Positions 14,552-22,628 of a stretch of 64,000 nucleotides of DNA are shown here, piece by piece (position 1 is the first letter of the stretch; every line of letters starts with the position of its first letter). The stretch is taken from NCBI RefSeq assembly GCF_030811835.1, contig NZ_JAUSRO010000001.1, forward strand, positions 124,001 to 188,000. The letters are read 5' to 3'. Source of the DNA: Variovorax ginsengisoli. GTDB taxonomy: Bacteria > Pseudomonadota > Gammaproteobacteria > Burkholderiales > Burkholderiaceae_C. The notes under the pieces were generated by a model. That model searched no databases. It saw only the letters and a program-made list of their open reading frames with translations, and was not told the origin of the DNA. The position numbers and the translations under genes were made by a program.

Positions 14552-17500
14552 ATGCTGCTGACCAAGAAGCGTCCTGCCGTCACGAACGACGGCCCTTCGC
14601 AACCTGCCGCATCCGCGGCCACCGCTGCGTCGCCCTTCCTGCACAGTCTGCGCCGCGGGCTGTCCAACGCGCTGCCGACCATGGACCGCCGCGCCTTCCT
14701 GCGCCGCTCCGGCCTGGGGGTCGGCGTGGGCCTGGCTGCCGGCCAGCTCACCTTGATGCGCCGTGCCAGCGCCGCCGATGCGAGCCGACCGACGGCCATC
14801 GGCGCGGGCAAGATCGAGGTCAAGCGCACCGTGTGCTCGCACTGCTCGGTGGGCTGCGCATCGGACGCAGTGGTCGAAAACGGCGTCTGGGTCCGGCAGG
14901 AGCCGGTGTTCGACTCGCCGATCAACCTCGGCGCGCACTGCGCCAAGGGCGCGGCCTTGCGCGAGCACGGCCATGGCGAGTACCGGCTGCGCTACCCGAT
15001 GAAGCTGGTCAACGGCAAGTACCAGCGCATCAGCTGGGACACCGCGCTCGACGAAATCTCGGCCCGCATCAAGGATCTGCGCCAGGCCAGCGGGCCGGAC
15101 TCGGTCTACTGGATCGGCTCGTCCAAGCACAGCAACGAGCAGGCCTACCTGCTGCGCAAGTTCGTGAGCTTCTTCGGCAGCAACAACTGCGACCATCAGG
15201 CGCGCATCTGTCACTCGACCACGGTGGCTGGCGTGGCGAACACATGGGGCTACGGCGCCATGACCAATTCGTACAACGACATGCGCGGCGCCAAGGTGGC
15301 GATGTACATCGGTTCGAACGCGGCCGAGGCGCACCCGGTGAGCATGCTGCATCTGCTGCACGCCAAGGAAAACGGCTGCAAGGTCATCGTGATCGACCCG
15401 CGCTTCACCCGCACGGCGGCCAAGGCCGACGAATACGTGCGCATTCGCTCCGGCTCGGACATCGCGTTCCTCTTCGGCATCCTGCACCACATCTTCAAGA
15501 ACGGCTGGGAAGACAAGCAGTACCTCAACGACCGCGTGTTCGGCATGGACAAGGTGCGCGAGGAGGTCATGACCAAGTGGACGCCCGACAAGGTCGAGGA
15601 GGCCTGCGGCGTCAAGGAGGCGCAGGTGCTCAAGGTGGCGACCTGGCTCAACGAGAACCGCCCCGGCACCGTCGTCTGGTGCATGGGCCAGACCCAGCAC
15701 ACCATCGGCAATGCCATCGTGCGGGCCTCTTGCATTCTCCAGCTCGCGCTCGGCAACATCGGCAAGTCCGGTGGCGGCACCAACATCTTCCGTGGCCACG
15801 ACAACGTGCAGGGCGCGACGGACGTCGGCCCGAACCCGGACTCGCTGCCGGCCTACTACGGCCTGGTCGACGGCTCGTGGCGGCACTTCGCCGACGCCTG
15901 GGGCGTCGACTACAACTGGCTCAAGAGCCGTTTCGCCTCGCCCGTGATGATGACCAAGCCGGGCATCACGCTGTCGCGCTGGATCGACGGCGTGCTCGAA
16001 AAGAACGAGCTGATCGATCAGGACTCGAACCTGCGCGGCGTCGTGTACTGGGGCCACTCGCCCAACTCGCAGACGCGCGGGCTGGAGATGAAGCGCGCCA
16101 TGGACAAGCTCGACCTGCTGGTGGTGGTCGACCCGTATCCGTCGGCCACTGCGGCGATGGCCGCCATGCCCGGCACGGCGGGTGACCTGAACCCGAACCG
16201 CGCGGTCTACCTGCTGCCAGCTTGCACGCAGTTCGAGACCAGCGGCTCGGTGACGGCGTCGAACCGCTCGATCCAGTGGCGCGAGAAGGTGATCGAGCCG
16301 CTTTGGGAAAGCCGCAGCGACCACATGATCATGCAGCAGTTCGCCGACCGCTTCGGCTTCGGCAAGGAGCTGAGCAAGAACTTCCGCATGCAGAAGGTCA
16401 AGGGCATGGACGAGCCCGTGCCCGAGGACATCCTGCGCGAAATCAACAAGAGCTGCTGGGCCGTGGGCTACACCGGACAGAGCCCCGAACGCATCCAGGC
16501 GCACATGCGCAACATGGGCGCCTTCGACGTGCGCACGCTCAAGGCCAAGGGTGCCGTCAAGGACAAGGTCAACGGCTACGACATTTCGGGCGACTACTTC
16601 GGCCTGCCGTGGCCCTGCTACGGCACGCCCGCACTCAAGCACCCGGGCTCACCCAACCTGTACGACACCTCCAAGCACGTGATGGACGGCGGCGGCAACT
16701 TCCGCGCGAACTTCGGCGTGGAGCGCGACGGCCAGAGCCTGCTGGCCGAGGACGGCTCGCATTCGATGGGGGCCGACATCACCACTGGCTACCCCGAACT
16801 CGACCACCTGCTGCTCAAGAAACTGGGCTGGTGGGACGAACTCACCGAGGCCGAAAAGGCCAAGGCCGAGGGCAAGAACTGGAAGACCGACAACTCGGGC
16901 GGCATGATCCGCGTGTTCATGCAGAACCACGGCTGCCACCCCTTCGGCAACGCGAAGGCGCGCGCCGTGGTCTGGAACTTCCCGGACCCCATTCCGCAGC
17001 ACCGCGAGCCGCTCTACGGCAACCGGCCGGACCTGATGGTCAAGTACCCGACGCATGACGACAAGATGGCGTTCTGGCGCCTGCCCACGCTCTACAAGAG
17101 CATTCAGCAGAAGAACATCGCCGACAAGGTGGCCGACCGGTTCCCGCTGGTGCTGACGTCCGGGCGCTTGGTCGAGTACGAAGGCGGCGGCGAAGAAACG
17201 CGCTCGAACCCCTGGCTGGCCGAACTGCAGCAGGAGATGTTCATCGAGATCAACCCGAAGGTGGCGGCCGAAAAGGGCATCTCCAACGGTGGCCGCGCAT
17301 GGGTGCACACGCCCACCGGCGCGAAGCTCAACGTGCAGGCGCTGGTGACCGAGCGCGTCGGCCCTGACACGGTGTTCATGCCCTTCCACTTCTCTGGCCA
17401 CTGGCAGGGCGTGGACATGCTGCCGTACTACCCCGACGGCGCGCATCCGATCGTGCGCGGCGAAGCGATCAACACCGGCACCACGTACGGCTACGACAGC

Positions 17501-17554
17501 GTGACGATGATGCAAGAAACCAAAACGACGATCTGCAACGTCGAGAAAGCCTGA
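14552..17554 (+). CDS. fdhA: Formate dehydrogenase catalytic (alpha) subunit, periplasmic, Cys type
   Basis: This 1000-residue molybdopterin enzyme oxidises formate to CO2. A Tat signal (MDRRAFLRRSGLGVG, about residues 44–58) directs it to the periplasm after a 43-residue leader typical of this branch. A [4Fe-4S] site is formed by CSHCSVGC with a later GAHCAKGA. The metal-ligand position reads QARICHSTTVAG with Cys220 encoded by TGT, so no selenocysteine is used. GQTQHTIGN and GNIGKSGGGTNIFRGHDNVQGATD bind the cofactor; the C-terminal MopB domain ends near residue 1000. The gene is preceded by the Tat protein and followed by the beta, lipoprotein and gamma genes, so a membrane-bound quinone-reducing FDH is inferred. 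Confidence 0.95.
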   Translation: MLLTKKRPAVTNDGPSQPAASAATAASPFLHSLRRGLSNALPTMDRRAFLRRSGLGVGVGLAAGQLTLMRRASAADASRPTAIGAGKIEVKRTVCSHCSVGCASDAVVENGVWVRQEPVFDSPINLGAHCAKGAALREHGHGEYRLRYPMKLVNGKYQRISWDTALDEISARIKDLRQASGPDSVYWIGSSKHSNEQAYLLRKFVSFFGSNNCDHQARICHSTTVAGVANTWGYGAMTNSYNDMRGAKVAMYIGSNAAEAHPVSMLHLLHAKENGCKVIVIDPRFTRTAAKADEYVRIRSGSDIAFLFGILHHIFKNGWEDKQYLNDRVFGMDKVREEVMTKWTPDKVEEACGVKEAQVLKVATWLNENRPGTVVWCMGQTQHTIGNAIVRASCILQLALGNIGKSGGGTNIFRGHDNVQGATDVGPNPDSLPAYYGLVDGSWRHFADAWGVDYNWLKSRFASPVMMTKPGITLSRWIDGVLEKNELIDQDSNLRGVVYWGHSPNSQTRGLEMKRAMDKLDLLVVVDPYPSATAAMAAMPGTAGDLNPNRAVYLLPACTQFETSGSVTASNRSIQWREKVIEPLWESRSDHMIMQQFADRFGFGKELSKNFRMQKVKGMDEPVPEDILREINKSCWAVGYTGQSPERIQAHMRNMGAFDVRTLKAKGAVKDKVNGYDISGDYFGLPWPCYGTPALKHPGSPNLYDTSKHVMDGGGNFRANFGVERDGQSLLAEDGSHSMGADITTGYPELDHLLLKKLGWWDELTEAEKAKAEGKNWKTDNSGGMIRVFMQNHGCHPFGNAKARAVVWNFPDPIPQHREPLYGNRPDLMVKYPTHDDKMAFWRLPTLYKSIQQKNIADKVADRFPLVLTSGRLVEYEGGGEETRSNPWLAELQQEMFIEINPKVAAEKGISNGGRAWVHTPTGAKLNVQALVTERVGPDTVFMPFHFSGHWQGVDMLPYYPDGAHPIVRGEAINTGTTYGYDSVTMMQETKTTICNVEKA

Positions 17555-17596
17555 AACGATCATGCGCCCCCACGCTCATCACTTCGTGTATTCGCT

Positions 17597-17611
17597 GCCC
17601 CCCGAGGGGGC
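17597..17611. repeat. GC-rich palindrome in the fdhA–fdhB gap
   Basis: GCCCCC and GGGGGC flank a three-base CGA loop in the 93-bp gap between the alpha and beta subunit genes. Such short GC palindromes recur between genes in Comamonadaceae. Without a T-run it is unlikely to stop transcription fully but could set subunit stoichiometry by hairpin formation. Confidence 0.45.
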
Positions 17612-17647
17612 GTTGACCTCCTTTGAGGCGGCTCGGCAGGAGGCCCC

Positions 17648-18271
17648 ATGGCAAGAATGAAGTTCGTCTGTGACACCGAGCGCTGCATCGAATGCAACGG
17701 CTGCGTCACCGCATGCAAGAACGAGAACGAGGTGCCGTGGGGCGTGAACCGCCGCCGCGTGGTCACGCTCAACGATGGCGTCCCGGGTGAGAAGTCGATC
17801 TCGGTGGCCTGCATGCACTGCTCCGACGCGCCCTGCATGGCGGTGTGTCCGGTGCAGTGCTTCTATCGCACGGAAGAGGGCGTGGTGCTGCACGACAAAG
17901 ACGTCTGCATCGGTTGCGGCTACTGCTCTTACGCCTGCCCGTTCGGCGCGCCGCAGTTCCCTTCGCAAGGCACCTTCGGCGTGCGCGGCAAGATGGACAA
18001 GTGCACCTTCTGTGCCGGCGGCCCCGAAGCCAATGGCTCGGAAGCCGAGTTCGAGAAGTACGGCCGCAACCGCCTGGCCGAAGGCAAGCTGCCGGCCTGT
18101 GCCGAGATGTGCTCGACCAAGGCGCTGCTCGCCGGCGACGGCGATGTGGTGGCCGACATCTTCCGCACGCGCGTCGTGCATCGCGGCAAGGGTGCCGAAG
18201 TCTGGGGTTGGGGCACCGCTTACGGCTCGCAGCAGGCCGGCAACCCGCCCGCCACCGAGGTCAAGCGATGA
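17648..18271 (+). CDS. fdhB: Formate dehydrogenase iron–sulfur (beta) subunit
   Basis: This 207-residue ferredoxin-like subunit passes electrons from the catalytic subunit to the membrane cytochrome b. Four [4Fe-4S] sites are visible: CIECNGCVTAC near residue 14, CMHCSDAPCMAVC near 56, CIGCGYCSYACPFG near 90, and CTFC with a later CAEMC near 119 and 153. There is no signal peptide, so export would be by hitch-hiking on the Tat-borne alpha subunit. The ATG at 17648 gives the usual MKFVCDTERC start. The stop overlaps the following lipoprotein gene as ATGA. Confidence 0.94.
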   Translation: MARMKFVCDTERCIECNGCVTACKNENEVPWGVNRRRVVTLNDGVPGEKSISVACMHCSDAPCMAVCPVQCFYRTEEGVVLHDKDVCIGCGYCSYACPFGAPQFPSQGTFGVRGKMDKCTFCAGGPEANGSEAEFEKYGRNRLAEGKLPACAEMCSTKALLAGDGDVVADIFRTRVVHRGKGAEVWGWGTAYGSQQAGNPPATEVKR

Positions 18272-18516
18272 GCCGCGCATTGACGCTTGCGTGTATCGCC
18301 GCCGGCGTGGCGTTGCTGGCCGCTTGCGGCGAGAAGCCGCAGACCAACACCCATGGCGTGAGGTTCGACGCGGTGCCCTGGAGTGGCACGGGCACCCAGT
18401 CGAACACCGGCACCGCGTTCACGGCGCCGGGCTGGAAGATCGGCGACAAGACCGCGTGGGAGCAGCAGATCAAGACGCGGATGAACGGTCAGAACGAGTA
18501 CGTCAAAGAAAACTGA
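18268..18516 (+). CDS. Small putative lipoprotein coupled to FDH beta subunit
   Basis: This 82-residue protein starts with a lipoprotein signal whose lipobox is LLAAC (Cys about residue 20). A short mature domain of about 60 residues follows: VRFDAVPWSGTGTQSN, then WEQQIKTRMNGQNEYVKEN. I do not recognise a family. The ATGA overlap with fdhB and 12-base gap to the gamma-subunit gene imply co-translation with the FDH complex. A membrane-tethered periplasmic role in assembly or as an extra subunit is my inference. Confidence 0.75.
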   Translation: MSRALTLACIAAGVALLAACGEKPQTNTHGVRFDAVPWSGTGTQSNTGTAFTAPGWKIGDKTAWEQQIKTRMNGQNEYVKEN

Positions 18517-18528
18517 GCCGGAGGCGAA

Positions 18529-19761
18529 ATGAGACATGCGCTGACAGCTTTCGTGATGGCGGCCAGCCTCGGCTGGGGTACAGCCTCGGCGCAGGCGCCC
18601 TCTGCATCGCCCGCACCAGCTGCACCCGATGCAACGGCGACGGCGACCCTGACACCCACGCCGCAACTACAGCCGGCCACCGGCGGCATCCAGGGCCAGA
18701 ACATCTTCGAGGTCAAACCCGAAGCCAGTGCCGACCCGAACTACGCCACGCAGACCAATGGCGAGCGCATGAAGGTGCAACCGGGCAACAACGCGCCCAT
18801 GTGGCGCCAGGTCGGCAGCGGCGTGACCGGCTACAGCAGCCTGCCGCTGTCGGAGGCGCCGGAAGCGGGCAACCTGATCCAGCGCTTCGTGCAGTACCCG
18901 GGCTCGCGTTTCACCAACGCGGGCGAAGCGTGGCGCCAGGTGCGCAACGACTGGATCATTCCGTACGGCGCGGCGCTGTTGTTCGTGGTGCTGCTGGCGC
19001 TGGCGATCTTCTATTTCGCGCGGGGCCCGATCGGCCTGCATGGCAAGGAGACGGGCCGCAGGATCGAGCGCTTCACACCCTTCGAACGCGCGACGCATTG
19101 GTCGAACGCTATCGCCTTCGTCACGCTCGCGGTCAGCGGGATCGTCATGGCGTTCGGCAAGTTCTTCCTGCTGCCGGTGCTCGGCAGCGCGCTGTTCGGC
19201 TGGCTGGCCTATGCGCTGAAGAACGTGCACAACTTCGTCGGGCCGTTGTTCGTGATCACCACGCTGTTCATGATCTTCACCTTCATCCGCGATAACTTTC
19301 CCAAGAAGGTCGACTGGGACTGGATCAAGAGCGCGGGTGGCCTGTTCGGTGGCCGCGAGGTACCGTCGCATCGCTTCAATGCCGGCGAGAAGCTGGTGTT
19401 CTGGGGCGGTGTGCTCTTTCTCGGCACCATCGTCATCGGTTCGGGCCTGTTCCTCGACAAGCTGCTGCCGGGCTTCGTCTATACCCGCGGCGAAATGCAG
19501 GTTGCACACATGATCCACGCTGTTGCAACGATGCTGATGATGGCCATGATCATGGGTCACATCTACATCGGAACGCTGGGCATGAAGGGCGCCTACAAGG
19601 CCATGCGCACCGGCTATGTCGACGAGACCTGGGCGCGCGAACACCACGAACTCTGGTACGACGACATCGCCGCCGGCAAGATTCCGGCGCAGCGCACGCC
19701 CGCGCCGGGCAGTGCCTCCACCGCCGCGCGCGCGATGCCTGTGCAAGGGACTTCCACATGA
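18529..19761 (+). CDS. fdhC: Formate dehydrogenase cytochrome b (gamma) subunit
   Basis: This 410-residue membrane subunit transfers electrons from the FDH beta subunit to the quinone pool. An N-terminal signal (to about residue 22, SAQA) precedes a Pro/Ala-rich and then soluble periplasmic region. A first membrane helix lies near 142–164. The cytochrome b556 domain follows with helices near 190–212, 231–250, 288–308 and 325–345. Haem ligand candidates are ERATHWSNA, NVHNFVG and AHMIHAVATM. A GGAGG ribosome site precedes the ATG. The protein is longer than E. coli FdnI because of the N-terminal extension, as in the Burkholderiales/Shewanella type. The stop overlaps the next gene (ATGA). Confidence 0.93.
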   Translation: MRHALTAFVMAASLGWGTASAQAPSASPAPAAPDATATATLTPTPQLQPATGGIQGQNIFEVKPEASADPNYATQTNGERMKVQPGNNAPMWRQVGSGVTGYSSLPLSEAPEAGNLIQRFVQYPGSRFTNAGEAWRQVRNDWIIPYGAALLFVVLLALAIFYFARGPIGLHGKETGRRIERFTPFERATHWSNAIAFVTLAVSGIVMAFGKFFLLPVLGSALFGWLAYALKNVHNFVGPLFVITTLFMIFTFIRDNFPKKVDWDWIKSAGGLFGGREVPSHRFNAGEKLVFWGGVLFLGTIVIGSGLFLDKLLPGFVYTRGEMQVAHMIHAVATMLMMAMIMGHIYIGTLGMKGAYKAMRTGYVDETWAREHHELWYDDIAAGKIPAQRTPAPGSASTAARAMPVQGTST

Positions 19762-20174
19762 TCAAGAACAAGTTCAAGAACACGCTCGTCATGGCGGCCG
19801 GCATGGCATTGACTGGCATCGCCGTGTCGCCCGCCATGGCCAAGCTGGCTGCGCCCACCCCCGAGGCCAAAGCCAAGGCCGACGAGACTTCGGCCAAGGC
19901 CGCCTGGAGCGCCCGCATGGACGGCTACAAGCTGTGTCAGGCGCAGGACCAGGTGGCCGCCAAGTACCGCGCCAGCGCCGCGGCCGCTGGCAAGCCGGTG
20001 CCGACACCGAGCGCCACGCCACCCTGTTCCGACCCCGGCCCCTTCGCGTACGCCGCGCCGGGCGAGGCCAAGCCCATCGAGGCGGCGGGCGCGCACTCTC
20101 CGGCCACCACGGCCGCTTCGCCGCCCAACACCAACCAGCCGTCGTCCGAAGCGCATCCGGCCACCAAGAAGTAA
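19758..20174 (+). CDS. Small secreted Ala/Pro-rich protein coupled to FDH
   Basis: This 138-residue protein has a clear Sec signal peptide (cleavage near SPAMA-KL, residue 28). The mature part is Ala/Pro/Lys-rich and has two Cys (YKLCQAQDQVAAKYR and ATPPCSDPGPF) that could pair in the periplasm. The tail is low complexity (SPPNTNQPSSEAHPATKK). I do not recognise a function. It overlaps the gamma-subunit gene as ATGA and closes the FDH operon, so it is probably made with the complex. Confidence 0.75.
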   Translation: MIKNKFKNTLVMAAGMALTGIAVSPAMAKLAAPTPEAKAKADETSAKAAWSARMDGYKLCQAQDQVAAKYRASAAAAGKPVPTPSATPPCSDPGPFAYAAPGEAKPIEAAGAHSPATTAASPPNTNQPSSEAHPATKK

Positions 20175-20241
20175 CGTTGGCGCCTGCAGGCAGGGCGAGG
20201 ATTGTCTAGACTGGTCGGCCACCCCGCACAAGGACCGCCCG

Positions 20242-21252
20242 ATGAGCATCCCCACCACCCGCCTCGGCCGCACCGGCCTGACCGTGTCGCGCCTCGCGCT
20301 CGGCACCATGACCTTCGGCCTGCAGACCGAAGAGTCGGTCTCCCATGCCATCCTGGACAAGGCCACTGACGCCGGCATCAACTTTCTCGACATCGCCGAC
20401 GTGTACCCGCTGGGCGGGGGGCTCGACACCGCCGGGCGCACCGAGGAGATCGTCGGCCGCTGGCTGAAGAACCAGGGCGCGAGCCGGCGCGACAACTTCA
20501 TCGTCGCGACCAAGGCCGTCGGCAAGATGGGCCCGAACGCTTGGGACCAGGGCGCGTCGCGCAAGCACCTGCTGAGTGCCATCGACGCATCGCTCAAGCG
20601 CCTACAGCTCGACCACGTCGACCTGTACCAGTTGCACAGCGACGACCGCGAGACGCCGCTCGACGAAGCCATCGAGGCGATGGACACCATCGTCAAGTCG
20701 GGCCGTGCGCGCTACATCGGCGTGTCGAACTTCCTGGCCTACCGCCTGGCGCGCGCGCTGGGTCGCGCCGACTTCCTGCGGCTCACGCGCTTCGTGTCGG
20801 TGCAGCCGCGCTACAGCCTGCTGTTCCGCGAGATCGAGCGCGAACTGCTGCCGCTGGTCGGCGAAGAGGGCCTGGGCGTGATTCCGTACAACCCGCTGGC
20901 CGGTGGCCTGCTGACCGGCAAGTACAAGCCGGGCGCCAAGCCCGAGGAGAACACGCGCTTCACCCTCGGCACCGCCGGGGCGATGTACCAGGACCGCTAC
21001 TGGAACGAGCGCAGCTTCAATGCCGTGCAGCGCCTGCATGCCGTCGCCGAAGAAGCGGGTGTGCCATTGGCAACGCTGGCCGTGGCCTGGGTGATGGCCA
21101 ACCCGCTGATCACCGCACCGCTGCTCGGCGCCAGCCGGCCCGACCAGCTCGACGCCACGCTGGCGGCAGCCGAGTACAAGCTCGACCCGGCGCTCAAGAC
21201 GAAGCTCGACGAGCTCACCGCTGAATTCCGCAAGGGTGACGCGCCGCGCTGA
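20242..21252 (+). CDS. Aldo/keto reductase
   Basis: This 336-residue NADPH-dependent (beta/alpha)8 reductase is of the YajO/general-stress type. The family signature is seen as TRLGRTGLTVSRLALGTMTFG, DIADVYPLGGG (catalytic Asp/Tyr), VATKAVGKMG (Lys), YQLHSDDRETPLDEA (His), and the cofactor segment VIPYNPLAGGLLTGKY. The physiological substrate cannot be told. It lies 67 bases after the FDH operon with its own AAGGA-type ribosome site and may be separately transcribed. Confidence 0.9.
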   Translation: MSIPTTRLGRTGLTVSRLALGTMTFGLQTEESVSHAILDKATDAGINFLDIADVYPLGGGLDTAGRTEEIVGRWLKNQGASRRDNFIVATKAVGKMGPNAWDQGASRKHLLSAIDASLKRLQLDHVDLYQLHSDDRETPLDEAIEAMDTIVKSGRARYIGVSNFLAYRLARALGRADFLRLTRFVSVQPRYSLLFREIERELLPLVGEEGLGVIPYNPLAGGLLTGKYKPGAKPEENTRFTLGTAGAMYQDRYWNERSFNAVQRLHAVAEEAGVPLATLAVAWVMANPLITAPLLGASRPDQLDATLAAAEYKLDPALKTKLDELTAEFRKGDAPR

Positions 21253-21276
21253 GTGCGCGCCCCTTATACTGGCCGT

Positions 21277-21440
21277 CCCTTTGGGGAGTAGCCGGCTTCC
21301 GCTTCTGGAAGCGCCTGCGTCAACACACTCGGCATCTTGCATGCTGTGGCGCAGGCAACCGTTCTTCGGTTGGCGAGACCATCGGCATGTCACCGCGACG
21401 CAGGTCGGGCAGTGGTGACGTGCCGTTGCGCTCTCGCCCG
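21277..21440 (+). ncRNA. Manganese riboswitch (yybP-ykoY / mntP leader)
   Basis: The 209-bp leader of mntP contains the hallmark TTTGGGGAGTAGCC (about 21280–21293), a TGCGTCAACACACTC block (about 21316–21330) and CAACC...GGTTGGCGAGACC (about 21356–21380). These are the conserved elements of the yybP-ykoY family that binds Mn2+. CGCCTGC near 21312 pairs with GCAGGC near 21351, and further complementary GC arms follow up to about 21440. A TATACT at 21265–21270 is a plausible -10 box. Mn2+ binding is expected to turn on the efflux gene. Boundaries are approximate. Confidence 0.85.
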
Positions 21441-21461
21441 ACCCTATAGAACGAATCCCAC

Positions 21462-22034
21462 ATGAATTTCGCTTCCACCGCGTTGCTGGCGCTGGCCATG
21501 TCGACCGATGCCTTTGCCGCGGCCGTCGGCAAGGGCACCGCACTGCAAAAACCGAAATGGTCCGAGGCGCTGCGCACAGGTGCGATCTTTGGCGTCATCG
21601 AGGCGATCACGCCCGTGATCGGCTGGGGTCTCGGGTTGGCCGCCGCCGATTACGTGAAGACCTGGGACCACTGGATCGCGTTCGTGCTGCTGCTGGTGCT
21701 CGGCGGCCGCATGGTCTGGGTCGCCGCGCGGAAGCCGGCCGAGGCGGAGGCCGAGAAGCCGCGCAGGCACGGGTTCTGGCTGCTGGCAGCGACCGGATTC
21801 GCGACGAGCATCGACGCGATGGCCGTCGGCGTGGGCCTGGCCTTCCTGAACGTGAGCATCCTTCCAGTGGCCGCCGCGATCGGCGTGGCGACCTTCGTGA
21901 TGGTCGCCCTCGGTGTGATGGTCGGTCGCGTGCTGGGTGACGTAGTCGGGCGTTGGGCAGAGGCGATCGGCGGCATACTGCTCATCGGCATCGGCTCTGT
22001 CATCCTCTACGAACACCTCACGGCCCTCACATGA
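21462..22034 (+). CDS. mntP: Manganese efflux pump MntP
   Basis: This 190-residue integral membrane protein exports excess Mn2+. Six hydrophobic helices are visible, in two repeats. Each repeat carries the acidic signature: [16 protein letters not shown] near residue 15 and [17 protein letters not shown] near 108. [15 protein letters not shown] follows the first. It lies directly behind the Mn riboswitch. Its stop overlaps the cytochrome b561 gene as ATGA, so the two are co-transcribed. Confidence 0.95.
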   Translation: MNFASTALLALAMSTDAFAAAVGKGTALQKPKWSEALRTGAIFGVIEAITPVIGWGLGLAAADYVKTWDHWIAFVLLLVLGGRMVWVAARKPAEAEAEKPRRHGFWLLAATGFATSIDAMAVGVGLAFLNVSILPVAAAIGVATFVMVALGVMVGRVLGDVVGRWAEAIGGILLIGIGSVILYEHLTALT

Positions 22035-22570
22035 ACACCCCCATCGGATCGCGCTACCCGGCCTTCCTGCGGCACACGCACTGGATCACGTTCGTTCTCG
22101 TGCTCCTGGCCTACATCACCATCAACGCGAGGAAGTTTCTTGAACGCGGCTCCGCGGAGCGCCTCTTCGCCGTCGAGTCGCACTTCCTGCTCGGCATGCT
22201 GGTGTTGCTGATCACCGTGCCGAGGATTGTCGTGCGCCTGCGGCACGCGGCCCCGCCGATCGTCCCGGAGCCCGGCGTGGCTTCTCGTCTGGCAGCATGG
22301 ACGGCGCATCTGGCGCTTTTCGTGTTCCTGGTAGTGCAGCCGGTGCTGGGCATCGCGTCCAGGCTGCTTTCCGGCCGCGGCATCGGCTTGCCGTTGACCG
22401 AGTGGGCGATTCCCTCGGTCGGTGCCGCGCAACCCGAGCTGGCGGAATCCCTGGAGCATCTGCACGAGTTCGTCGGCGAGGCCTTCTACTACGTGATCGG
22501 CATCCACATCCTGGCGGCGCTCTGGCACTGGCTCGGCCGGCGTGACAACGCGCTGCAGCGGATGCTCTAG
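22031..22570 (+). CDS. Cytochrome b561-type di-haem membrane protein
   Basis: This 179-residue protein has four membrane helices and the bacterial cytochrome b561 pattern: [57 protein letters not shown] and [26 protein letters not shown]. The histidines in helices 1, 2 and 4 are candidate haem ligands. Members shuttle electrons from quinol, in some cases to superoxide. The ATG at 22031 overlaps mntP by four bases, so its transcript also begins with the Mn riboswitch. Confidence 0.88.
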   Translation: MNTPIGSRYPAFLRHTHWITFVLVLLAYITINARKFLERGSAERLFAVESHFLLGMLVLLITVPRIVVRLRHAAPPIVPEPGVASRLAAWTAHLALFVFLVVQPVLGIASRLLSGRGIGLPLTEWAIPSVGAAQPELAESLEHLHEFVGEAFYYVIGIHILAALWHWLGRRDNALQRML

Positions 22571-22628
22571 CCGCAAGCGCGGCGGGCGTGGTGGCCGGAG
22601 CGCGCCGGCCCGCGCCGGCCCGTGCCGG

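Noticed and set aside
15200..15220. Possible selenocysteine in the FDH alpha subunit
   Set aside because: The codon is TGT in an intact frame, so the ligand is Cys and no SECIS is needed.
14510..16642. 710-codon minus-strand frame opposite fdhA
   Set aside because: Antisense shadow of the FDH alpha subunit; no domain recognisable.
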